DNA from: Baekduia soli
GTDB lineage: Bacteria > Actinomycetota > Thermoleophilia > Solirubrobacterales > Solirubrobacteraceae
DNA: 64,000 nt
Reading direction: 5' to 3'
NCBI RefSeq assembly: GCF_007970665.1
Contig: NZ_CP042430.1
Span: 1,798,001-1,862,000, forward strand
Position numbers and translations under genes: made by a program. Shown here one piece after another: positions 43,845-54,940 of this stretch (within the stretch, counting starts at the first letter, position 1; each line of letters begins with the position of its first letter). The notes beneath the pieces are model-generated. The model was not told the origin of the DNA. It was given only the letters and a program-made list of their open reading frames with translations, and did no database searches.

Positions 43845-44378
43845 ATGATCTTCACGACGAAGGCGGAGTACGGCGTCCGGCTCCTCGTCGAGCTGGGCCG
43901 CCATCACGACGGCGACGGGTCCCCGACGCCGGTCTCCCTCAAGGCGATCGCCGAGGCCGAGGCCCTGCCGCTCGCCTACCTGGAGCGGATCGTCGCGCTG
44001 CTGAAGAAGGCCGGCCTCGTCGAGGCCACCCGCGGCGCCCACGGCGGCTACCGGCTCACGCGCGAGCCCGGCGCCATCACGATGGACGAGGCCGTCCAGG
44101 CGCTGGAGGGCGGCGTGGCCCCCATGACCTGCTTCGTCGCCGAGGACGGCACCTCCGCGCATGGGCGCGTCGTCTGCAACCACGAGGCCGACAGCGGCCA
44201 CGGGTGCGCCACCAAGCTCCTGTGGACGCGCGTCCAGGGCGGCGTCGTCAAGGCCCTGGCCCAGACCACGCTGGCCGAGCTCGTCGCCTTCTCGTCGGCC
44301 CGCCCCAGCACGGCGGGCCCCGCGCTGCCGCTCGCGGCCCCCACCACCACCCTGTCCGACCGCGCCGCCGTCGCCTAG
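43845..44378 (+). CDS. Rrf2-family regulator, SufR/IscR-like
   Basis: This 177-residue regulator has the Rrf2 winged helix at 1-80 (MIFTTKAEYGVRLLVELGRH, LAYLERIVALLKKAGLVEATRGAHGGYRL). Three cysteines, Cys96, Cys111 and Cys121, in the spacing C-x14-C-x9-C could ligate an Fe-S cluster. The spacing differs from IscR (C-x5-C-x5-C). Position immediately before sufC (50 bp) argues that it senses Fe-S status and controls the sufCSU block. A Ser/Thr/Pro/Ala tail follows residue 145. Confidence 0.87.
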   Translation: MIFTTKAEYGVRLLVELGRHHDGDGSPTPVSLKAIAEAEALPLAYLERIVALLKKAGLVEATRGAHGGYRLTREPGAITMDEAVQALEGGVAPMTCFVAEDGTSAHGRVVCNHEADSGHGCATKLLWTRVQGGVVKALAQTTLAELVAFSSARPSTAGPALPLAAPTTTLSDRAAVA

Positions 44379-44428
44379 ACCCGTCGCGCCCCCAACCCCT
44401 CCCGACCACGAAACGACACCGAGGACAC

Positions 44429-45196
44429 ATGGCCGAGCTCGAGATCCGCAACCTTCACGTCCAGGCCGGGGACAAGCAGATCCTCAAGGGCCTGGACCTC
44501 ACCGTCGCCAAGGGTGAGATCCACGCCCTCATGGGGCCCAACGGCTCGGGCAAGTCCACGCTGGCCAACGCGATCATGGGCCACCCCGGCCTCGAGGTCA
44601 CCGAGGGCCAGATCCTCTTCAAGGGGCAGGACATCACCGAGGCCGACCCCGACGAGCGCGCCCGCGCCGGCCTGTTCATGGCCTTCCAGTACCCCGTCGC
44701 CATCCCCGGCGTGACGATCACGAAGTACCTGCGGATGGTGCTCAACGCCCATCGCGAGGCCCGCGGCGAGGACGAGATCTCGCTCAAGGAGTTCCGTAAG
44801 ACCGTCGAGGCCGCGATGGAGCTGACCAACGTCCCGCGCGAGTTCGTCGCCCGCTACCTCAACGACGGGTTCTCCGGCGGCGAGAAGAAGCGCCTGGAGG
44901 TCCTCCAGCTCGCGCTCCAGCTCCCGCAGATGGCGGTCCTGGACGAGACGGACTCCGGCCTGGACATCGACGCGCTCAACGTCGTGGCCAACGGCGTCAA
45001 CACGGTGGCCAAGGGCTCGGACATGGGCGTCCTGATCATCACCCACTACCAGCGCATCCTGCACCTGGTCCAGCCCACCCGCGTCTCCATCATGTTCGAC
45101 GGGCGGATCATCAAGGAGGGCGGCCCCGAGCTCGTCGAGCAGCTCGAGTCCGAGGGCTACGCGAACATCAAGGAGGCGGCGGGCGTCGGCGCCTGA
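44429..45196 (+). CDS. sufC: Fe-S cluster assembly ATPase SufC
   Basis: This 255-residue ABC-type ATPase works with SufB and SufD as the cluster scaffold. The Walker A motif GPNGSGKST is at 36-44, the Q-loop is in FMAFQYPVAIPG near 86-97, the signature FSGGEKKRLE near 146-155, Walker B AVLDETDSGLDIDAL near 170-184, and the switch His in ITHYQR near 204-209. GAGGA lies 3 nt before the ATG. SufB and SufD, its obligate partners, are encoded 9.7 kb downstream rather than next to it. Confidence 0.95.
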   Translation: MAELEIRNLHVQAGDKQILKGLDLTVAKGEIHALMGPNGSGKSTLANAIMGHPGLEVTEGQILFKGQDITEADPDERARAGLFMAFQYPVAIPGVTITKYLRMVLNAHREARGEDEISLKEFRKTVEAAMELTNVPREFVARYLNDGFSGGEKKRLEVLQLALQLPQMAVLDETDSGLDIDALNVVANGVNTVAKGSDMGVLIITHYQRILHLVQPTRVSIMFDGRIIKEGGPELVEQLESEGYANIKEAAGVGA

Positions 45197-45202
45197 CCCG
45201 TC

Positions 45203-46414
45203 ATGGCCGCCACCACCGCACTCGACCTCCGCGCCCAGTTCCCCACGCTGCAGCGTGAGGGGGTCGCCTACCTGGACAGCGCCGCGACGTCGCAGACGCC
45301 CGAGCCCGTCCTGGCGGCCATGGACGACTACTACCGCCACCACCGCGCCTCGGTGCACCGCGGCGTCTACCCGCTGGCCGCCGAGGCCACCGACCTCTTC
45401 GAGGGCGCCCGCACCCGGATCGCCGCGCGCCTGCGCTGGCCCGACCGCGACACCGTCTTCACGCGCAACGCGACCGAGGCCATCAACATCGTCGCCGCCG
45501 GCTGGGGCCGCCGCCACGTCGGCCCGGGCGACCGGATCCTCGTCACGACGATGGAGCACCACTCCAACTTCGTGCCGTGGTGGTCGCTGGCCAAGGAGGC
45601 CGGCGCCGAGCTCGTGGAGGTCCCCATCGACGACGAGGGCCTGCTCGACCTCGACGCGCTGGACCGCCTGCTGCCCGGCGCCAAGGTCCTGGCCGTGGCC
45701 CACGTCTCCAACGTGCTGGGCACGATCAACCCGATCGCCGACATCCTCGCCCGCGCCCGCGCCCACGGTGTCGTGACGGTCGTCGACGGCTCGCAGGCCA
45801 TCCCGCAGCTCCCCGTCGACCTCGGCGCGCTGGACCCCGACTTCTACGCGTGGACCGGCCACAAGGCCTACGGGCCGACGGGCGTCGGCGTCCTGCACGG
45901 CCGCCACGACCTCCTGCTGGACACCGAGCCGCTCATCGGCGGCGGGCACATGATCTCCAGCGTGTCGTTCGAGGAGGTCCGCTGGGCCGCGCCGCCCACG
46001 CGCTTCGAGGCCGGCACGGGGGCCATCGCCGAGGTCATCGGCCTCGGCGCCGCGTCGGACTGGCTCGGCGGCATCGGCATGGACGCGGTCCGCGCCCACG
46101 AGCACGACATCACGGCCTACGCGCTGGCGCGCCTCGGCGAGGTCGAGGACCTGACGCTGCACGGCCCGCGCGACGCGGACCGCCGCGGCGCGCTGGTGTC
46201 CTTCGCCGTCAAGGGCGTGCACCCGCACGACGTGTCCGAGATCCTCGGGCGCCGCGGCGTGTGCGTCCGCGCCGGCCACCACTGCGCCCAGCCGCTCATG
46301 CGGCGCCTGGGGGAGTCCGCCACGACGCGGGCGTCGTTCGGCGTCCACACGACGCGCGAGGAGATCGACGCGCTCGTGGAGGGCCTGGGCGAGGTCCGGA
46401 GGATCTTCGCCTGA
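45203..46414 (+). CDS. sufS: cysteine desulfurase SufS
   Basis: This class II PLP enzyme (403 residues) takes sulfur from cysteine for cluster assembly. The segment [18 protein letters not shown] is near 91-108, the PLP-contacting THEHHSNFV-like stretch reads [12 protein letters not shown] near 116-127, the PLP lysine lies in [11 protein letters not shown] near 219-229, and the catalytic Cys in [15 protein letters not shown] near 356-370. The start is 6 bp after the sufC stop, and the stop shares one base with the sufU ATG, so the three are one transcript. Confidence 0.94.
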   Translation: MAATTALDLRAQFPTLQREGVAYLDSAATSQTPEPVLAAMDDYYRHHRASVHRGVYPLAAEATDLFEGARTRIAARLRWPDRDTVFTRNATEAINIVAAGWGRRHVGPGDRILVTTMEHHSNFVPWWSLAKEAGAELVEVPIDDEGLLDLDALDRLLPGAKVLAVAHVSNVLGTINPIADILARARAHGVVTVVDGSQAIPQLPVDLGALDPDFYAWTGHKAYGPTGVGVLHGRHDLLLDTEPLIGGGHMISSVSFEEVRWAAPPTRFEAGTGAIAEVIGLGAASDWLGGIGMDAVRAHEHDITAYALARLGEVEDLTLHGPRDADRRGALVSFAVKGVHPHDVSEILGRRGVCVRAGHHCAQPLMRRLGESATTRASFGVHTTREEIDALVEGLGEVRRIFA

Positions 46415-46842
46415 TGGACGACCTGTACCGCGAGGAGATCCTCCAGCACTACAAGCGGCCCCACAACTGGGGCCCGATGGAGGACCCCGACCTCGAGGCC
46501 GCCGACCACAACCCGCTGTGCGGCGACCAGCTCAAGGTCATGTTGAAGGTCGACGACGCGGGCCGGATCGCCGACGTGCGCTTCGAGGGCCACGGCTGCG
46601 CGATCTCCCAGGCCTCGGCCTCCATGGTCTCCGACGAGGTCACGGGCATGCCGGTCGACGAGCTGCTGCGCCTGGACCGCGACTTCGTCCTGGACCTGCT
46701 GGGGATCGACATCAGCGCGACGCGCATGAAGTGCGCGCTGCTCTCGCTCAAGGTCCTCAAGTCGGCCGGGCTCGGCCACGATGTCGACTGGGAGCCCGAG
46801 ACGCCGCCGGCGTCGGCGCCCGCCGATCCGTCCTCGCTCTAG
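46414..46842 (+). CDS. sufU: sulfur acceptor / zinc protein SufU
   Basis: This 142-residue SufU accepts the persulfide from SufS. The zinc/sulfur ligands are Cys36 (NPLCGD), Cys62 ([10 protein letters not shown]) and Cys107 (MKCALLSL), with Asp38 as the fourth ligand. The SufU-specific insertion relative to IscU ([19 protein letters not shown] near 73-92) is present. The start ATG 46414 overlaps the sufS stop by one base. A disordered Pro/Ala tail ends the protein. Confidence 0.93.
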   Translation: MDDLYREEILQHYKRPHNWGPMEDPDLEAADHNPLCGDQLKVMLKVDDAGRIADVRFEGHGCAISQASASMVSDEVTGMPVDELLRLDRDFVLDLLGIDISATRMKCALLSLKVLKSAGLGHDVDWEPETPPASAPADPSSL

Positions 46843-46859
46843 GCCGACGGCACCGGGCC

Positions 46860-47573
46860 ATGCTCCTCCAGGCCGCCCTCAACGGCGACCGCACCCGCGC
46901 CGAGCACCTGGCGGTGCCGCTGACGGCGGCCGACCTGGCCCGCGACGCGGCGGCGTGCGTGGCCGAGGGGGCCGGGGCCATCCACCTGCACCCGCGCGAC
47001 CGCCGCGGCGAGGAGTCGCTGCGCGCCACGGTCGTCGACGCGGTGGTCGCCGAGGTCCGCGAGGCCTGCCGCGTGCCCGTGGGCGTCTCGACGGGCGCGT
47101 GGATCGAGCCCGACCTCGACCGCCGCGTGTCGCTCGTGCGCGCCTGGCGGGCCCCCGACTACGCGTCGGTCAACGTGTCCGAGCCCGGCGCGCCGCGGAT
47201 CATGGAGGCCCTGCTCGCCGCCGGGGTCGGCATCGAGGCCGGCGTCTGGTCGGTCCCCGACGCGCAGCGCCTGGCCGACTCGGGCTACGCCGACCGCGTG
47301 ACGCGCGTGCTCGTGGAGCCCGTCGACGCGCCCGCGGCGACCGCGGTGGCGACCGTCGCGGCCATCCACGACGCGCTCGACGCCCTCGGCATCGGCGCGC
47401 CGCGCCTGCAGCACGGCGACGGGGCCGCGGCCTGGGTGCTCATCGCCGACGCCGTCGCCCGCGGCATCGACACGCGCGTCGGGCTCGAGGACACGGTGAA
47501 CGCGCCCGACGGCGTCCGGGCCGCGGGCAACGCGGCGCTCGTGGCCGCCGCCCGCGCCCTCGGCGCCGGCTGA
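46860..47573 (+). CDS. BKACE-family (DUF849) beta-keto acid cleavage-like enzyme
   Basis: This 237-residue TIM-barrel protein has the zinc-binding motif AIHLHPRDRRG at 40-50 (His42, His44), VGVSTGAWIEPD near 76-87, ASVNVSEPG near 103-111, and GLEDTVNAPDG near 207-217. BKACE enzymes condense beta-keto acids with acetyl-CoA. This one is some 40-60 residues shorter than usual, so substrate-binding loops may be reduced. It starts 17 bp after sufU and may be on the suf transcript by read-through. It ends 1 bp from the convergent typA stop. Confidence 0.78.
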   Translation: MLLQAALNGDRTRAEHLAVPLTAADLARDAAACVAEGAGAIHLHPRDRRGEESLRATVVDAVVAEVREACRVPVGVSTGAWIEPDLDRRVSLVRAWRAPDYASVNVSEPGAPRIMEALLAAGVGIEAGVWSVPDAQRLADSGYADRVTRVLVEPVDAPAATAVATVAAIHDALDALGIGAPRLQHGDGAAAWVLIADAVARGIDTRVGLEDTVNAPDGVRAAGNAALVAAARALGAG

Positions 47574-47574
47574 C

Positions 47575-49440
<1,866 letters not shown>

Positions 49441-49476
49441 GTGCGGCCCCGGAGGCTAGGGCCTTCGGGACCGCAC
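49441..49476 (-). promoter_or_regulatory. hairpin abutting the typA start codon
   Basis: On the minus strand GTGCGG pairs with CCGCAC, then a U-G wobble, CCCG with CGGG, an A-C mismatch, and AGGC with GCCT, closed by a CCTA loop; the ATG follows with no gap. TAGCCT within it could instead be a -10 element. It may act as a structured leader, a DNA operator, or the end of the upstream flavoprotein transcript. Confidence 0.5.
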
Positions 49477-49510
49477 CGGCTCCCCGGCACCGGGCCGGGA
49501 CGCCGCAGGC

Positions 49511-50935
49511 TCAGCCGGCGGGCGTGATGTTCTGGTTGCGGTGGAACACGTTGTCGGGGTCATAGGCGGCCTTGATCGCCTGCAGCCGGGCCCAGCCCTC
49601 CGGGCCGTAGGCGTCCTGCACGCGGCCCGCGCCCTCGTCGTCGAGGAAGTTGATGTAGGCCCCGCCGGTGAGGTGCCCGGCGAGCGAGGCGTAGCCCTCG
49701 CGGCCCCAGGCCAGGCAGGCCTCGTCCTGGGCCGGGTCCTCCCAGCGCGAGATCAGGTTCACCACGTAGGGCGCGGCGCGGTGCGCGAACGCCGAGGCGT
49801 CGGCGGGCACGCGCCCGGCGGCGCCGCCCATGACGTGCACGTGCAGCTCGCACTGCGGCGCGGGCTTGCGCTCGTAGGCCGTCACGAGCGCGTCGACGGC
49901 CCCGTCGTCGAGGTCGGCGAGGTAGCCGGCCTTCATGTGGTTGCGCGCGCCCCTGGTCCACAGCGGGTCGACGAGCTGCTGCAGCGCGACGTAGGGGATC
50001 GGGCCGAGCAGGTCGACGGCGACGCCGCCCAGGTCGCGGACGGGCGCGAACTGCCGCTCGCCCTCCTCCACCGCGCCGGCCCAGCAGCCGATGAGGATCG
50101 CCACCGGCCTGCCGTGGATCTCCTCGGGCAGGAACGGCGCCGGCGGCGCGGTCGTCAGGTTCAGGATCGGGGTGAGCTCGTCGGGCAGGCCGGACGCCGC
50201 CCAGTCGCGGACGAAGCGGGCCAGCTCGGCGGCGCGGTGGCCCTCGAAGAACGCGGCGCCGCCGTAGACCATGGGGCCGATCGGGGCGGCCTGGAACTCC
50301 AGCGAGGTGACGATCCCGAAGTCGCCGCCGCCGCCCTTCAGCGCCCAGAGCAGGTCGACGTCCTCGCCGGCGCCCAGGCCGGCCCGGACGAGGCGCCCGT
50401 CGGCGGTGACGACGTCGGCGGCGATGAGCCGGTCGCAGGCCAGGCCCAAGGGCCGGACCAGGTGGCCGATGCCGCCGCCGAGCGTGAAGCCCGACACGCC
50501 GGTCGTCGAGATGATGCCGCCGGTGGTGGCCAGGCCGAACGCCTGGGTCTCGTGGTCGAGCTCGTGCCACTGGAGGCCGGCCTGCGCGGTGACGCGGCCG
50601 GTGGCCGGGTCGACGCGGACGCCCTTCATCGGCCCGAGGTCGATGACGATGCCGCCGTCGACGGCCGAGAAGCCCGGGATGCTGTGGCCGCCGCCGCGGA
50701 CGGCGATCTCCAGCCCCTCGCTGCGGGCCAGGCCGACGGCGCGGATCACGTCGGCCACGCCCGCGCAGCGCACGACCACGGCCGGGCGCAGGTCGTCGAA
50801 CATGCCGTTCCAGATGGTGCGGGCCGCGTCGTAGCCGGCGTCGCCGGGCGTCAGGACCTCGCCCCGGACGCCGGCGCGCAGCTCGGCCACGGCGCCGGCG
50901 TCGAGGGTGGGGCGGGACTGCTGGGTGGTGCTCAT
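49511..50935 (-). CDS. FAD-binding oxidoreductase (BBE/PCMH type)
   Basis: This 474-residue flavoprotein oxidase has a PCMH FAD domain (PAVVVRCAGVADVIRAVGLARSEGLEIAVRGGGHSIPG, about 51-88), in which His84 would carry the 8-alpha-histidyl FAD bond. The second covalent site (Cys in berberine-bridge enzymes) is replaced: the loop reads STTGVSGFTLGGGIGHLVR, so attachment is probably single. The C-terminal BBE motif is WARLQAIKAAYDPDNVFHRNQNI. Relatives oxidise sugars, alcohols or natural-product intermediates. It lies 43 bp downstream of a SARP-type regulator on the same strand, a hint of a secondary-metabolism or catabolic role. Confidence 0.87.
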   Translation of the reverse strand: MSTTQQSRPTLDAGAVAELRAGVRGEVLTPGDAGYDAARTIWNGMFDDLRPAVVVRCAGVADVIRAVGLARSEGLEIAVRGGGHSIPGFSAVDGGIVIDLGPMKGVRVDPATGRVTAQAGLQWHELDHETQAFGLATTGGIISTTGVSGFTLGGGIGHLVRPLGLACDRLIAADVVTADGRLVRAGLGAGEDVDLLWALKGGGGDFGIVTSLEFQAAPIGPMVYGGAAFFEGHRAAELARFVRDWAASGLPDELTPILNLTTAPPAPFLPEEIHGRPVAILIGCWAGAVEEGERQFAPVRDLGGVAVDLLGPIPYVALQQLVDPLWTRGARNHMKAGYLADLDDGAVDALVTAYERKPAPQCELHVHVMGGAAGRVPADASAFAHRAAPYVVNLISRWEDPAQDEACLAWGREGYASLAGHLTGGAYINFLDDEGAGRVQDAYGPEGWARLQAIKAAYDPDNVFHRNQNITPAG

Positions 50936-50978
50936 GCGGGGAGTCCTCCGAGAGGGGGTCGGGGTGTTCGGCGCGACG

Positions 50979-53900
50979 CTAGGCCGCGGGGTCTTTGCGC
51001 CCGCTTAGCGCCGCCTGCACGGCCAGCAGCGCCTCCGCCTCCGCCACGCCCCGCGCGTCGGCGACGTCGAGCAGCGCCGCGTGCGCGGTCCGCCCGGAGG
51101 CGGCGGCGCCGGCGGCGTCCCCGAGCCGCACCTGCACGGCGCCGCACGCCAGCGTGGCCCAGGCGTCCAGCCGGGCCAGCCCCTGGGCGCGCCAGGTCGC
51201 CGCGGAGGCGGCGTACAGGTCCCGCGCGCGCTCGGGCTCGCCGGCCAGCTCCTCCAGCAGCCCCCAGTTGTTGCGCGTCCCCCCGACGGCCGGCACGTCG
51301 TCGGCGGCCAGGAAGCGGTCCAGCGCCCGGCCGTACAGCGAGCGCGCGCCGCCGAGGTCGCCGGCCGCCGCGCGCACGAGGCCGAGCCCCAGCTCGAGCA
51401 CCGCGGCCTCGCGCCACTCGCCCAGCCCCTGCATGCGCGCGATCCCGTCGGCCAGCAGCGCGGCTGCCGCCTCGTGATCGCCGCGGGTGCGCTCGAGGTG
51501 GCCGAGGTGGGCCAGCGTGAGCGCCTCGCCGACCGCGTCGCCCGTCGCCCGGGCGACCGCCAGCGCCTCGCACAGGGCGCCCTGCGCGACGTCGAGGTCG
51601 CTCGCCACGCGCTCGAGCCAGGCGAGGTTGCCCAGCGCGAGGACCACCCCGCCGTCGCGGTCCAGGCGCCGGAACTGGAACAGCGTGGCCTCCCACACCA
51701 TGCGGACCCCGCCGTCCAGGCCCTCGGGCAGCAGCGGCTGGCCGAACGTGATCGACGGGATGACGCGCCCGCCCGCCCCGGGCAGCGCGCGCAGCCGGTC
51801 CAGGGCGTCGAGGAGGCGGGCGCGCGCGCCGGGAAGGTCGGACCGGTGCCAGGGCGTCAGCGCCGACGCGTGCACGGCGGCGGCCGCGACCTGGTCGTCG
51901 CCGATGCGCTCGGCCGTGGCGATGGCCTCGCGGAACCGGCGCTCGGAGCGGGCCGAGGAGCGGTGGTACTCCTCGAAGACGGCGTGCTGCAGCCCGGCCT
52001 CGGCGCTCGCGCGGGTGTCGTCGAGGCCGCGCATGATCTCGACCGCCTCGTCGACGTCGCGCAGGTAGCCGGCGGTGTCGCCGCGGCGCAGCGCCATGCC
52101 CGCGGCGGCCAGCAGGGCGTCGACGCGCGCCGCGGTCGGGTCCGGGGCCGCGTCGAGCGCCTCCCGCAGCCACCGCGTGCCCTCCACGAACAGCGACTGC
52201 GCCAGCCAGAAGCGCCAGAGGTGGTTGGCCAGGGCGAGCGCCGCCGGCGGGTCACGGCGCACCGCGAAGGCCAGGGCGGCGCGCAGGTCGTCGTGGGCCG
52301 CCTCGAGCGCCGCGGGGTCCAGCGTGCCGCCCGCGACGGGATCGTGAGCCCGTGCGTGCGCGAGGCACCAGGCGAGGTGGGCACGCGCGGTCGGCTCGCG
52401 CTCGCCGGCCTCGCGCAGCGCCTCGCCGGCGAACTGGCGGATCGTGTCCATCATGCGGAAGCGGCCGGCCTCGGCGACCACGAGCGACTTGTCCACCAGG
52501 CGCGCCACGAGGTCGGCCACGCGCCGGGTGCTCAGTGGGGCCGCGGCCGCGACGGCCTCCGCGGCCTCCAGCGTGAACGTCCCGGCGAACACGGCCAGGC
52601 GCCGGAACAGCGTGCGCTCCTCGTCGGTGAGCAGGTCGTGACTCCACGCGATCGTCGCGCGCAGCGTCGCCTGGCGTGTCAGCGCGGTGCGGCTGCCGGC
52701 GCTCAGCACGTCCAGCGAGTCGCCGAGCCGGTCGGCGATCTGCGCGACGGTCAGCGCGCCGGTGCGCGCCGCGGCGAGCTCGATGGCCAGCGGCATCCGG
52801 TCCAGGCGCCAGCACACCGCCTCGACCAGCGCCTGCTCGTCGTCGGTCCAGCCGTCGCCCGGCCGCACCGCGGCGGCGCGCTGGCGGAAGAGCTCGGGCG
52901 CCTCGGCCAGCGACGGCACGCGCCAGGCGACCTCGCCGGCGCAGCGCAGCGGCTCGCGGCTGGTGGCCAGCAGCCGCAGCTCGGGCCCGGCCGCCGTCAG
53001 CGCCTCGGCCAGGTGCGCGCAGGCGTCGAGCAGGTGCTCGCACGTGTCGAGGACCACGAGGGTCGCGGGGCGATCGGCGACGTGGGCCAGCAGGCCGTCC
53101 AGCGCGGGGCGGTTGGCGGGGATCGGCACGCCGAGCGCCGCCGCCACCGTCTGGTGCAGCAGGGCCGCGTCGCCGACGGTCCCGAGGTCGGCGAACGCCA
53201 CGCCGCCGGGCAGCGCGGCCGCCCGCGCGGCCGCGGCCTCCAGGGCGAGACGGGTCTTGCCCGCCCCGCCCGGGCCCGTGAGGGTCAGCAGCCGCGTGCG
53301 GTCCAGCAGGCGCCGGAGCTCGCCGAGCTCGCGCTCGCGCCCGACGAAGCTCGTCCGGGCGACGGGCAGGCGGGGCGGCGGGAGGTCCGGCGGCGCGGGA
53401 TCGGCGAGCAGCTCGCGGTACAGCGCCCGGGTCTGGGGATCGGGATCGGCCTCGCTGTGGGCCCGCAGCCCGGCCCGCAGCTCCTCGAACTGGGCCAGGG
53501 CGTCCTGGCGGCGCCCCGCCGTGGCCAGGACGCGCATGAGGGCGCGCCGCGCCGGCTCGTGGCGGGGCGCGTCGGCGACGGCCCGCTGCAGCCGCGTGAT
53601 CGCCGAGCCGTGGTCGCCTCCGGCGGCGTCGCGCTCGGCGATCCGCAGGACGACGTCGAGCTGCAGCTCGGCGAGCGCCCGCCGCTGGCCCTCCGTCCAC
53701 GGCTCGAAGCGGTCCTCGGGCAGCAGCTCGCCGCGATAGAGCTCCAGGGCCTCGTCGAGCCGGCCCGCCGCGGCCGCGGCCTCGAAGGCGTCGACGTCGG
53801 TCCACGCCCCGGGGTCCAGCGCCAGGACCTCGTCGGCCAGCGTCAGCGCACCTGGGTCGCCGAGTGCACGGCGGGCGGCGTGCAGCGCCTGGTGCAGGTT

Positions 53901-54104
53901 GTTGGCCGCCGCGGCGGCATCGCGCTCGGGCCAGAGCAGCTCGGCGACCGCGTCGCGGTGCTCGCGCCGCCCGGGGGTCAGCGCCAGGACCTTGACGAGC
54001 GACCGGGCCTTGCGCAGGCGCCATGCGCGCTCGGCGACCGTCACCTCTGCGGTCTGCACCGAGAAGCCGCCCAGGAGTCGGATGCGCAGGGTGTCTCGGG
54101 ACAC
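50979..54104 (-). CDS. AfsR/SARP-family transcriptional regulator with P-loop ATPase and TPR-like repeats
   Basis: This 1041-residue signal-integrating regulator has an OmpR-like winged helix at about 5-95 (IRLLGGFSVQ, HRDAVAELLWPERDAAAAANNLHQALHAARRAL), a BTAD domain at about 100-245, and a STAND/AfsR ATPase starting FVGRERELGELRRLL at 253-267 with Walker A GPGGAGKTR at 277-285. An NB-ARC-like LVVLDTCEHLLDACAHLAEAL stretch follows near 345, and the C-terminal half is made of helical TPR-like repeats. Such proteins activate nearby antibiotic or enzyme genes in response to ligands or phosphorylation. The start is GTG 54104. The flavoprotein gene directly downstream is the likely target. Confidence 0.9.
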   Translation of the reverse strand: MSRDTLRIRLLGGFSVQTAEVTVAERAWRLRKARSLVKVLALTPGRREHRDAVAELLWPERDAAAAANNLHQALHAARRALGDPGALTLADEVLALDPGAWTDVDAFEAAAAAGRLDEALELYRGELLPEDRFEPWTEGQRRALAELQLDVVLRIAERDAAGGDHGSAITRLQRAVADAPRHEPARRALMRVLATAGRRQDALAQFEELRAGLRAHSEADPDPQTRALYRELLADPAPPDLPPPRLPVARTSFVGRERELGELRRLLDRTRLLTLTGPGGAGKTRLALEAAAARAAALPGGVAFADLGTVGDAALLHQTVAAALGVPIPANRPALDGLLAHVADRPATLVVLDTCEHLLDACAHLAEALTAAGPELRLLATSREPLRCAGEVAWRVPSLAEAPELFRQRAAAVRPGDGWTDDEQALVEAVCWRLDRMPLAIELAAARTGALTVAQIADRLGDSLDVLSAGSRTALTRQATLRATIAWSHDLLTDEERTLFRRLAVFAGTFTLEAAEAVAAAAPLSTRRVADLVARLVDKSLVVAEAGRFRMMDTIRQFAGEALREAGEREPTARAHLAWCLAHARAHDPVAGGTLDPAALEAAHDDLRAALAFAVRRDPPAALALANHLWRFWLAQSLFVEGTRWLREALDAAPDPTAARVDALLAAAGMALRRGDTAGYLRDVDEAVEIMRGLDDTRASAEAGLQHAVFEEYHRSSARSERRFREAIATAERIGDDQVAAAAVHASALTPWHRSDLPGARARLLDALDRLRALPGAGGRVIPSITFGQPLLPEGLDGGVRMVWEATLFQFRRLDRDGGVVLALGNLAWLERVASDLDVAQGALCEALAVARATGDAVGEALTLAHLGHLERTRGDHEAAAALLADGIARMQGLGEWREAAVLELGLGLVRAAAGDLGGARSLYGRALDRFLAADDVPAVGGTRNNWGLLEELAGEPERARDLYAASAATWRAQGLARLDAWATLACGAVQVRLGDAAGAAASGRTAHAALLDVADARGVAEAEALLAVQAALSGRKDPAA

Positions 54105-54125
54105 GCGGGATCCCCCGCGGCGAGC

Positions 54126-54533
54126 CTACTCCCGTCCGGACGGCGCCGGGACCGCGGCGCGGCGCTCGCGGGAGCGGTGGTGGAAGAAGGAGGCGAACGT
54201 GCCCGCCATCGACGTCACGACGGTCACCGCGTAGAGCTCGAGCCCGACGTCGAGGATCTTGCCGCCCGGGGTCAGCGGGTTGGGGAACTGCGAGGACACC
54301 GTGAGCATCTGCGTCGTGGTCCAGAACAGCGCGTTGCCGAACGTCGTGATGTCCCCGCGGCCGTGCTCCAGCCCCCATCCGGCGCCCGCCGCCAGGAGGT
54401 CGACGATGACCGTGACGAGCATCAGGCCGGCCAGGCGGCTGCGCAGGTCCGCGTGCGCGGGGGTGGCGCCCCGCAGCGTCATCGACGCCGACGCGAGCAG
54501 GCGCAGCAGCGGATGGGGGTGCGGATCGGGCAC
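54126..54533 (-). CDS. hypothetical ion-channel-like membrane protein
   Basis: This protein of about 135 residues has two or three transmembrane segments: one near 40-60 (AGLMLVTVIVDLLAAGAGW), a re-entrant-looking stretch FGNALFWTTTQMLTVSSQFPNPLTPGG, and a last helix (LYAVTVVTSMAGTFASFF). The arrangement helix, pore loop, helix is that of two-TM potassium channels, but the filter reads TVSSQFPN rather than TVGYGD, so potassium selectivity is doubtful. The start is uncertain: GTG 54533 is used; GTG 54602 and ATG 54482 are alternatives, the first lying inside the divergent Rieske promoter. Confidence 0.6.
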   Translation of the reverse strand: MPDPHPHPLLRLLASASMTLRGATPAHADLRSRLAGLMLVTVIVDLLAAGAGWGLEHGRGDITTFGNALFWTTTQMLTVSSQFPNPLTPGGKILDVGLELYAVTVVTSMAGTFASFFHHRSRERRAAVPAPSGRE

Positions 54534-54562
54534 GGCCGCGAGTGTCCCGGGGGCGGCGGACG

Positions 54563-54590
54563 GTGACGGCGTCCCCGTGCTCGGTACAAT
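54563..54590 (+). promoter_or_regulatory. promoter of the Rieske-sufB-sufD operon
   Basis: GTGACG (54563-54568) and TACAAT (54585-54590) are 16 bp apart. The -10 is near-perfect. Transcription would start near 54597, leaving a leader of about 23 nt to the TTG at 54620. Confidence 0.6.
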
Positions 54591-54619
54591 CCCTCCTGCC
54601 ACAGTCGGATTTGAAACCG

Positions 54620-54937
54620 TTGCCCGAGATCATCGACATCTGCCCCGTGACCGAGCTCCCCCCGGGCGCCATGCGCGTCGTGGAATGGGAGGACCTCGAG
54701 ATCGCCGTCATCAACTGCGCCGGAGAGCTGTTCGCGATCGAGGATCGCTGCTCCCACGACGACGGTCCGCTGGCCGAGGGCGTCCTGCACCAGGACGCCT
54801 GCGCGATCGAATGCCCGCGGCACGGCTCCCTGTTCGACCTGCGCACCGGATTCCCGAAGACCCTTCCTGCCTATGAGCCCGTGGAGACCTTCTCCGTCCG
54901 GGTCCAAGGCGACCTGATCAAGCTGGAGGTCGAGTAG
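54620..54937 (+). CDS. Rieske-type [2Fe-2S] ferredoxin
   Basis: This 105-residue soluble Rieske ferredoxin of the non-heme dioxygenase type has cluster ligands Cys44 and His46 (EDRCSHDDGPL) and Cys65 and His68 (ECPRHGSLFDL). It lies directly before sufB (3 bp), a common actinobacterial arrangement in which the ferredoxin is thought to donate electrons to, or receive a cluster from, the SUF machinery. TTG 54620 is preferred: GGA at 54607-54609 is 10 nt upstream and the promoter -10 ends at 54590. TTG 54611 is the alternative; earlier starts would lie in the promoter. Confidence 0.88.
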   Translation: MPEIIDICPVTELPPGAMRVVEWEDLEIAVINCAGELFAIEDRCSHDDGPLAEGVLHQDACAIECPRHGSLFDLRTGFPKTLPAYEPVETFSVRVQGDLIKLEVE

Positions 54938-54940
54938 CCC

